The notes under the pieces were generated by a model. The model saw nothing but the letters and a program-made list of their open reading frames with translations, searched no databases and was not told where the DNA came from. From a virus, in the IMG/VR virus record IMGVR_UViG_3300025108_000505, positions 1-20,005 of that record: 20,005 nt of DNA. The stretch is one strand, 5' to 3'. Positions 16,201 to 20,005 of this stretch are shown here, piece after piece. The position numbers and the translations under genes are program-made. The first letter of the stretch is position 1. Each line of letters starts with the position of its first letter.

Positions 16201-19200
16201 CCTCTATCCGCAACACTGTCTAAGGTGTCTGTCTCAGAATAACTAGTTAGGAATCTTCCGTCAATATCTACAGTATAAGTGTCCCCATCATTTCTTTTGA
16301 ATGTAATTACACCATTACCTGTATTGAATGTTGCACCTGTTGTATATTCGTCATTATATTCTGTTAGGTAATTTTGATCACCAACCCAATCTCTTGTTGC
16401 GATGTGATACCACGTTGATCCCGTTATTGAGTCAGTACCCGCAAAATTTCTAAAGTATAATCCGTCACCATTAACTACTGTTGAACCACCTAATTGGAAA
16501 CCATAATTACCATCTGTTTGAGATACGTGTAATATTGTGTTGTGACTACTGATAGGTCCATTAGACGCATAATTTCTATATATACCAAATTCTGTATAAT
16601 CATTAGCGTCACCATTTGTACTATATAATTCACTGTGTATTTGTGCTCTTGTGTCTAAAAATCTACCATCAAGATCAACAGTATAAGTATCCCCATCATT
16701 TCTTGTGAATGTTATTTTACCATCACCCGTATTGAATGTTGCACCTGTTGTGTATTCATCGTTGTAGTCTGTAAGGTAACTCCCTGTTTCCGCCTCAATA
16801 CCATCTAACCTACTATCTAAAGTGGTTAAGTCGGTATTATCTAATAATCTTTCTTCAGATCCTTTTTGACCACCCTTCCAATAGTTGGTTTGTCCGTCCC
16901 ATATTAAAGAACCAGATAATAAGTCAGGAGATGTATTATCCCTAACTTCGATACCCGCATTTTGTGCTCCACTACCATTTAAAGATATAATGTTATCCCC
17001 TATTTCAACAGTTGTTGAATCTACTCTTGTTTCTGTTCCTTTAACTAAAAGATCCCCTTTAATAGTTACGTTAGACCCTGTAAATTCTAAACCACCTTCT
17101 ATTGTGTCTAATCTACCGTCTAAACCTGTGATATCACCGTTTAAACTTCCCGTTTTAGTTTCTAAACTATCTAACCTTCCGTCGTGTGAACCACTTGTCG
17201 TTTCTATACTATTTAACCTATTATTTTGGGTTGTGTTAGTACTATCATTAGAAGATGTATATGAATTAAATGTGGTTCTAATACTACCACTTTCAGTCTC
17301 CAAAGAAACCAATCTAAGATCTTGGTTTGTGTTGGTAGTGTTATTAGACGAGGTGTAAGTGTTTAAATCATTCCTAAGTGTTGTCACATCAGTATCGGTT
17401 GCATAAGTATCGTCAATACTCGCAGTGAATGATTCTAATGAATCCGCTCTACCTTCTAAATTACTTACATCTATATTTAAACTTCCCGTTTTTGTTTCAA
17501 TAGAATCTAATCTATTATTTTGTGTTGTATTAGTGGTATCTAAACTACCTGTTTTAGTTTCGACCGAATCTAACCTATTACTTAAATTAGTTACATCAGT
17601 ATCGGTTGCGTATGTGTCGTCTATACTTGCTGTGAATGACTCTAAAGAATCAACTCTACCATCCAAACCACTAATATCACCATCTAAACTACCTGATTTT
17701 GTCTCTAAAGAATCCAACCTATTATTTAAACCTTGTTTATCTGTTTCGTTGGACGAAGTGTAAGTGTTTAAGTCACCCCTTAGATTAGATATATCTGTAT
17801 TTAAACTACCAGTTTTGGTTTCTAAAGAACCTAACCTATTGTTTTGTGATGTGTTAGTTGAATCATTAGATGATGTATAAGTATTTAAATCACCTCTTAA
17901 ATTGGTAACATCCAAGTCGGTTGCATATGTATTATCAATACTTGCAGTAAAGGATTCTAAGGAATCGGCTCTACCTTCCAAATCAGAAAGATTGTTAGAA
18001 CTTAAATAACTACCTGTTTCTGATTCAATACTATCTAACCTATTGTTTTGTGATGTGTTAGTTGAATCGTTGGATGAAGTGTAAGTGTTTAGATCAGTCC
18101 TAAGTGTTGTTACATCAGTATCAGTTGCGTATGTGTCATCGATACTTGCGGTAAAGGATTCTACACTGTCTAACCTACCATCAACCAAGTTATAATTAGT
18201 TGTTCCTGTAATATCCACTTGTATGGAACTACTAATGACGGTTTCCGTATTCAATTTGGTTTTTACTCTCGCGTCTGTATAATATAAGTTACCCGAACCT
18301 TCAACTATACCGTCAGTATCTCCAGCACCTCCCACAAAAACTTTTCCACCCATACCACCATGATTAGTACAATAGTAATAGATTGTGGATGGTGTGTCTT
18401 GATTCACCACAATTTGAACATAGGATCCCGAAGAACCTTGTGAACCACTAGTGGTTACACCATTTGTATATTGTGTCTGGTTGTTAGAATCTGTTGAGAA
18501 TCTAAATGGGTGTGATGAAACTGATGAGTCAGATACGTCAAACCTATATATTAGTCCTTTTGCCAATGATATGGTTTGTCTCTGAATACCATCTATATAA
18601 TACACCCCACTAATTTGAGTTATTTTAACATCAACATATTGTGTGATAGGTGATGACTCATTTAGTTTAAATTCAGAACCTGAAACAACATTTTCTGTAT
18701 TTAATTTACTTTTTATAGTTGTATTGATATTGGTGGAGAAAGTCTCTAAACTATCTAACCTACCATCGTGTGAACCTGAAGTTGTTTCAAGTGAACTTAA
18801 CCTATTATTACTTGCTGTGTAGTGTGCTGCAAATGATTCGTCATTTTCCGTATCTACACTATTAATAAGTCCCACAATTTCTGCGAATGAGTTCTTGTCT
18901 GCTTCCGAAGATGAAAGTATCGCCTCTACATCAGAATTTAAAGATGCAACATCAACTCCATCAACGGTTCCCGTTAATTCTATACTACCGGTAACAATCA
19001 TTCCGTTACCGAAAACAATTGAGTTTCCGTCAGAAGATATTATTTTATTACCCGACGTTATTTGTATGGGCGCATCTAATTCTATGTTACCTGTTCCCGA
19101 AGAACTTAATGTAATATCACCATCTACAGTTTGTAGTGTAATGGTATCAGAACCCGTTTCTAATATTTTTATTGACTCACCACTATCCGTAGTAACTCTT

Positions 19201-20003
19201 AATTCGGTACCTGTAGTTGAAAGTACTTGTTGTCCATTTATATATAATGACCCTGATGAAAGATATAGGTCTCTCCACTCCTTGTCGGGTGCACCTAAAT
19301 CAATTGTATTTGTGATACTGGGTATAATTGAAACATTGGTTATCAAACTGTCTGAGGATATAGATGCGGTTGCTGATGTACTTGCAATTCTATCTAAACT
19401 TAATCCTGTAACTCCACTTGCAGGAACATTAATTAAACCACTACCATCTCCCCTAAAGGATCCCGTGAACGAACCCGATAATTGAGCTAACTCTTCATCA
19501 CTGTCGTTAGTGGCCATTAACTTTAAACGACCATTATTTACCTTAAGAACTTTCTTATTTGAACCGTGACCTAACTCGATCTCAGATGCAATTAATCTTT
19601 TTAAGGTGTTGCCACTATCATGAAGTTGTACGTCACCATCACTATTCTTAGTTATTTTTGTACCACCTAAATCTATAGTACTTCCCGCCAAATATATGTC
19701 ATTCCATCTTTTAGTATCGCTACCCAAATCATGAGTAAGTGTTCCTTGAGGTAACAACGATCCACTAATTGTTTGATCCCCAATAAACACATTACTTCCA
19801 GTGGTAGCTGCGGTATTTTTATAATCATTAAAACTTGATGTGAGTAAGTATGAGGCTGCGTGTGATGCACTTATTGCATTATCAACACTTCCGTCAATCT
19901 GTGCAGTACCATAGATAGTTCCTTGTACTGTTAAATCCCCTTGTATTTCTGCAGATGCGGAAACGGATAGGGATCCTGTAATGTGTGGATCAAATATATT
20001 CAT
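10206..20003 (-). CDS. Giant modular tail fibre protein (3265 residues)
   Basis: The start ATG at 20003 is supported by MNIFDPHITGSL, which aligns with the SGSL starts of the three paralogs; only two bases lie upstream in the window, so a longer start cannot be excluded. Order of parts: beta-rich N-terminal head (1-395) with LGSDTKRWNDIY and LGAPDKEWRDLY modules; a cupredoxin-like domain (about 444-560); a coiled-coil-like stalk with RLDSLE repeats (610-970, extra copies at 401, 415 and 1065); a long shaft (1085-2991) with seven GWGDHS and nine VD[IL]DGR repeats plus LWHSGDF/VYHSGNF tail-fibre motifs; LDGVDSSQFLRAD (3004-3016); a pyocin-knob-like part (3150-3200, STWQSWKKI); and a C-terminal domain (3203-3265) with THGLGTDNVIVQVYDSNG. 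There is no intramolecular chaperone or S74-type dyad at the end. It would form the long host-contacting fibre, probably as a trimer. There are no frameshifts. Confidence 0.88.
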   Translation of the reverse strand: MNIFDPHITGSLSVSASAEIQGDLTVQGTIYGTAQIDGSVDNAISASHAASYLLTSSFNDYKNTAATTGSNVFIGDQTISGSLLPQGTLTHDLGSDTKRWNDIYLAGSTIDLGGTKITKNSDGDVQLHDSGNTLKRLIASEIELGHGSNKKVLKVNNGRLKLMATNDSDEELAQLSGSFTGSFRGDGSGLINVPASGVTGLSLDRIASTSATASISSDSLITNVSIIPSITNTIDLGAPDKEWRDLYLSSGSLYINGQQVLSTTGTELRVTTDSGESIKILETGSDTITLQTVDGDITLSSSGTGNIELDAPIQITSGNKIISSDGNSIVFGNGMIVTGSIELTGTVDGVDVASLNSDVEAILSSSEADKNSFAEIVGLINSVDTENDESFAAHYTASNNRLSSLETTSGSHDGRLDSLETFSTNINTTIKSKLNTENVVSGSEFKLNESSPITQYVDVKITQISGVYYIDGIQRQTISLAKGLIYRFDVSDSSVSSHPFRFSTDSNNQTQYTNGVTTSGSQGSSGSYVQIVVNQDTPSTIYYYCTNHGGMGGKVFVGGAGDTDGIVEGSGNLYYTDARVKTKLNTETVISSSIQVDITGTTNYNLVDGRLDSVESFTASIDDTYATDTDVTTLRTDLNTYTSSNDSTNTSQNNRLDSIESETGSYLSSNNLSDLEGRADSLESFTASIDNTYATDLDVTNLRGDLNTYTSSNDSTNTSQNNRLGSLETKTGSLNTDISNLRGDLNTYTSSNETDKQGLNNRLDSLETKSGSLDGDISGLDGRVDSLESFTASIDDTYATDTDVTNLSNRLDSVETKTGSLDTTNTTQNNRLDSIETKTGSLNIDVSNLEGRADSLESFTASIDDTYATDTDVTTLRNDLNTYTSSNNTTNTNQDLRLVSLETESGSIRTTFNSYTSSNDSTNTTQNNRLNSIETTSGSHDGRLDSLETKTGSLNGDITGLDGRLDTIEGGLEFTGSNVTIKGDLLVKGTETRVDSTTVEIGDNIISLNGSGAQNAGIEVRDNTSPDLLSGSLIWDGQTNYWKGGQKGSEERLLDNTDLTTLDSRLDGIEAETGSYLTDYNDEYTTGATFNTGDGKITFTRNDGDTYTVDLDGRFLDTRAQIHSELYSTNGDANDYTEFGIYRNYASNGPISSHNTILHVSQTDGNYGFQLGGSTVVNGDGLYFRNFAGTDSITGSTWYHIATRDWVGDQNYLTEYNDEYTTGATFNTGNGVITFKRNDGDTYTVDIDGRFLTSYSETDTLDSVADRGSTTDQTLTMGGIVVTGASATATSIKFNESGTDVLGIRYSGNVSGNPLDIYNFQSSSLLMRIMETGVTTFSNSVTASSFIKNGGTSSQFLKADGSVDSNTYLTQHPPIASPASSNNSGRTYIQDILLDGNGHVTGLTTATETVTDSGNDIDYISSATFNTGTGVITGVGVGNATFTVDIDGRFVKLGGDTMTGTLTVPTIQLGSTSFSRSGDQNHVHFVGTALIPNTTTTSSNSNMGTSAYRWKGVYGGLGDFSGTVTASGGNSGNWNTAYGWGDHSTEGYITGYSETDTLDSVTDRGSTTSNVLTVGGVNLNDGDSIIEEASGDAFRFKTSTGYIDIGSKNSGWIHFEGNRPYYFGTSYSAFDGDVRPYTNNVRSLGSSSYRWSIVNSVLGNFSGVVTALDGTSTNWNTAYGWGDHSTEGYVKNDEYTTGATWNGGTGIVTFTRNDGDQYSVDISSALSEVTVTGGTYNDTNQTLTLTKSDGTTVNVTGFALDNTNNFTTGATFNSGDGIVTGTLNGGATWTVDIDGRYLPLSGGTISSSNTHTLKLENSTNGLGTGIEFSDNPGNGTQRGYITHYHGDGSSYGSGASIILSTNQSTMTILADGKLMYKEGIYSKPATGTGAGTRKDSNWDTAYGWGDHSQVGYITGFTNTNEFVTGATFNTGDGKITFTRNNGGDTFNVDIDGRFSLTSHNHDDRYFQDNKGSISLTGGNPFDDSKTETRVTGSGSYVINYTGASAHLFSSNVGGSASIFQIGAHYNGSDFYMRTRTDGSTWQTWKQLWHSGDFTSTNISNWNTAYGWGDHSVAGYTGDQDLSGYLLNTTDTFTGALTINGDIRGAGQHLILNAGESYAYATGQGNEYVYVNAEQGLEVNSETGNWVSGWAARKTALLRGDLLRLDGEDLTKTNIQNFKTAYGWGDHSQVGYITGFTNTNEFTTGATFNSGNGIVTFTRNNGGDTFTVDLDGRYLQLSGGSLSGDLNMTGTNPMIKFVPTGTNDGAGIRFNYSSNDGVMEFWTSDDYSEPFIWRAYDVGLDGTGNYQEWMKLYQKKLYIDGEELSKTNIQNFKTAYGWGDHSTEGYVKNDEYTTGGTLNNGIITFTRNDGDTYTVDISPTLVDVTVTGGTYNSSNQILTLTKSNGSTVDVSGFAVDTDVNWYTTSATFNTSNGIITGTYHGGTWTVDIDGRYLTSESNSFLGDGGSANTHPGTNRVIFTGQVSAGSGALGMPTVDNSNAFLNINRHSGEYNSQLGFSSNGNIYYRKFSNTAINSTQAWLQVYHSGNFANNSGNWNTAYGWGDHSAAGYASGDFLPKSGGTMSGAINMNGNGINMVNGQISNVNHITIADPGPTEGIEWLGGNGFRIVESPNDLTTNSGGNLQFVKSSTRILTLGSNGQSEFTDKLTLTSSTSGSTIFDIQGTSGQLFSITDDLTGDLFAVSDSSGVPIFNVNASGAITIDPLGSLYVGNNKVINGNGDIEFDGPVTTSNQDRGIYWTSYDKEGTTDFSDTAHILHTTNSGGLVGSVIEIKSQNDATDGVNFVVNGNSAVRINGNIVVHAGNYTSYQQHPTITAATSSDNSGRTYIQDILLDGNGHVTGVTTATETVTDSGNDNDIDYISGATFDDTTGVITGTGVGNAGFTVDIDGRYLTTETYTAHDNITAAASSDNSGRTYVQDILVDGNGHVTGITTATETVTDSGNYYVDGLSFDTGNGVLTASVNGATNQTVDLDGRYLGTGDKAADSDLLDGVDSSQFLRADVADTATMPINFTGGHGAINITNSSILSSATSAWTGNPGGAGKIQYHSNRWYIVSDSSSNRIVQFRRDGSDKSYIDNDGKFIGTASSADNANYATTAGSADQIDGIPFRNTNHTAGINADTLDSAGITYYTAGVDNFSGNATDGALYSQIYSSSWQHQIAGDYRSGRIAVRGKNNSTWQSWKKIPAVNVSTFVNVSIVTFTHGLGTDNVIVQVYDSNGDLFFPSAINSLNGVVVVKFETSRSGRVVVTG
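10209..10556 (-). other. Fibre C-terminal region: knob-like part plus terminal beta domain
   Basis: Residues 3150-3200 of the giant fibre (GALYSQIYSSSWQHQIAG, then RIAVRGKNN and W-Q-S-W-K-K-I) look like a pyocin-knob unit, a receptor-contact module of tail fibres. Residues 3203-3265 match the widespread terminal pattern H-x-L-G-T-x2-V-I-V-Q-V-Y-D-x2-G...V-V-V-x-F...G-R-V-V-V-x-G. This end is the best candidate for host contact. Confidence 0.6.
11127..11225 (-). repeat. NSGRTY[IV]QDIL[LV]DGNGHVTG module, copy 3
   Basis: Residues 2927-2959 of the giant fibre. The same 33-residue module occurs at 11394-11492 (2838-2870) and 15759-15857 (1383-1415). The protein text is almost unchanged while codons differ at many third positions. 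Confidence 0.85.
11394..11492 (-). repeat. NSGRTY[IV]QDIL[LV]DGNGHVTG module, copy 2
   Basis: Residues 2838-2870 of the giant fibre. It ends in TATETVTDSGN, like copy 3, and lies 168 nt from it, so the two form a local tandem pair. Confidence 0.85.
15759..15857 (-). repeat. NSGRTY[IV]QDIL[LV]DGNGHVTG module, copy 1
   Basis: Residues 1383-1415 of the giant fibre, over 4 kb from the other two copies. It is preceded by a short QHPPIASPASSN linker, matched near copy 2 by QQHPTITAATSSDN. Confidence 0.85.
17097..18176 (-). repeat. RLDSLE coiled-coil stalk repeats
   Basis: Thirteen copies of R-[LAV]-x-[ST]-[LIV]-E fall in residues 610-969, with further copies at 401, 415 and 1065 (sixteen in all). 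They alternate with TKTGSL, DLNTYTSSND and four copies of SFTASID[DN]TYATD. Charged and hydrophobic periodicity suggests short trimeric coiled-coil segments broken by Ser/Thr/Asn loops, as in fibre stalks. Confidence 0.8.
18333..18650 (-). other. Cupredoxin-like domain inside the giant fibre
   Basis: Residues 452-557 read as a small beta sandwich: YYIDGIQRQTISLAKG, YRFDVSDSS, SHPFRFSTDS, then YYYCTNHGGMGG. H498, C545, H548 and M551 are spaced as the type-1 copper ligands of plastocyanin-like proteins (one upstream His, then C-x2-H-x2-M). The family call rests on this ligand order and the strand pattern. Copper binding itself is inferred. Confidence 0.6.
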
Positions 20004-20005
20004 CT

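Larger units (their letters stand above)
11031..16751 (-). repeat. Fibre shaft repeats: GWGDHS and VDIDGR modules
   Basis: Seven copies of [WF]-x-TAYGWGDHS-x2-GY lie at 15360-15404, 14937-14981, 14268-14312, 13779-13823, 13431-13475, 12969-13013 and 12303-12347. Nine VD[IL]DGR copies end at residues 1114, 1250, 1449, 1796, 1953, 2232, 2450, 2906 and 2991, usually preceded by TTGATFN(T/S)G-[DN]-G-x-I/V-T-F-x-RN. Two variants (YSVDISSAL, YTVDISPTL) replace DGR by Ser-rich text. All copies are in frame. Confidence 0.9.

Noticed and set aside
17097-18176. Regularly spaced repeats that could suggest a CRISPR array
   Set aside because: The repeats are degenerate at DNA level, vary in spacing and stay in the fibre reading frame; they encode RLDSLE coiled-coil units.
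14569-19485. Several plus-strand open frames (for example 16885-17358, 18895-19485)
   Set aside because: They are Val/Ser/Pro-rich mirror images of the repetitive fibre gene and have no independent motifs or gene spacing.

Overview
This window looks like the tail-fibre end of a virus of Bacteroidota, or an integrated relative of one, together with a downstream run of enzyme and membrane-protein genes that is unusual for a phage. The phage call rests on a 3265-residue modular fibre protein with GWGDHS, VDIDGR and RLDSLE repeats and a pyocin-knob-like C-terminal part, followed by three tandem paralogous adhesin-like proteins. The host guess rests on a TonB-dependent receptor of clear Bacteroidota style (LDEVVVVAG TonB box, FRTGPNQY plug motif) and on AT-rich genes that mostly lack a Shine-Dalgarno sequence, as is normal in that phylum. 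No integrase, att site, tRNA, rRNA, CRISPR array or insertion sequence was seen.

Layout: all eleven genes lie on the minus strand, so transcription runs from the right edge to the left. In that order they are: the giant fibre (20003 to 10206); three six-blade-propeller-like fibre paralogs (10194-9055, 9042-7924, 7911-6796) with 11-12 nt gaps; a 60-nt gap, the longest in the window; a 248-residue helical protein of unknown function; a 246-residue protein with a tail-fibre-assembly-like motif; a radical SAM/SPASM-like enzyme; a U32-peptidase-like Fe-S protein; a class I methyltransferase; a TonB-dependent receptor; and a membrane protein resembling DUF401 that runs off the left edge. From the 248-residue gene onward, neighbours overlap or lie within 36 nt, so the block reads as one operon.

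How it may work together: the four fibre genes share the N-terminal signature M-x(8)-G-S-L (SGSL or TGSL), suggesting a common attachment mode on the virion. The 246-residue protein is a candidate folding helper for them. The second half (radical SAM, U32-like, methyltransferase, outer-membrane receptor, inner-membrane permease) has the shape of a small-molecule or peptide modification and uptake module. This is inference: no precursor peptide was seen and no substrate can be named. The giant fibre also carries a cupredoxin-like domain with all four type-1 copper ligands in register. Whether that is linked to the TonB-dependent receptor is an open and testable question.
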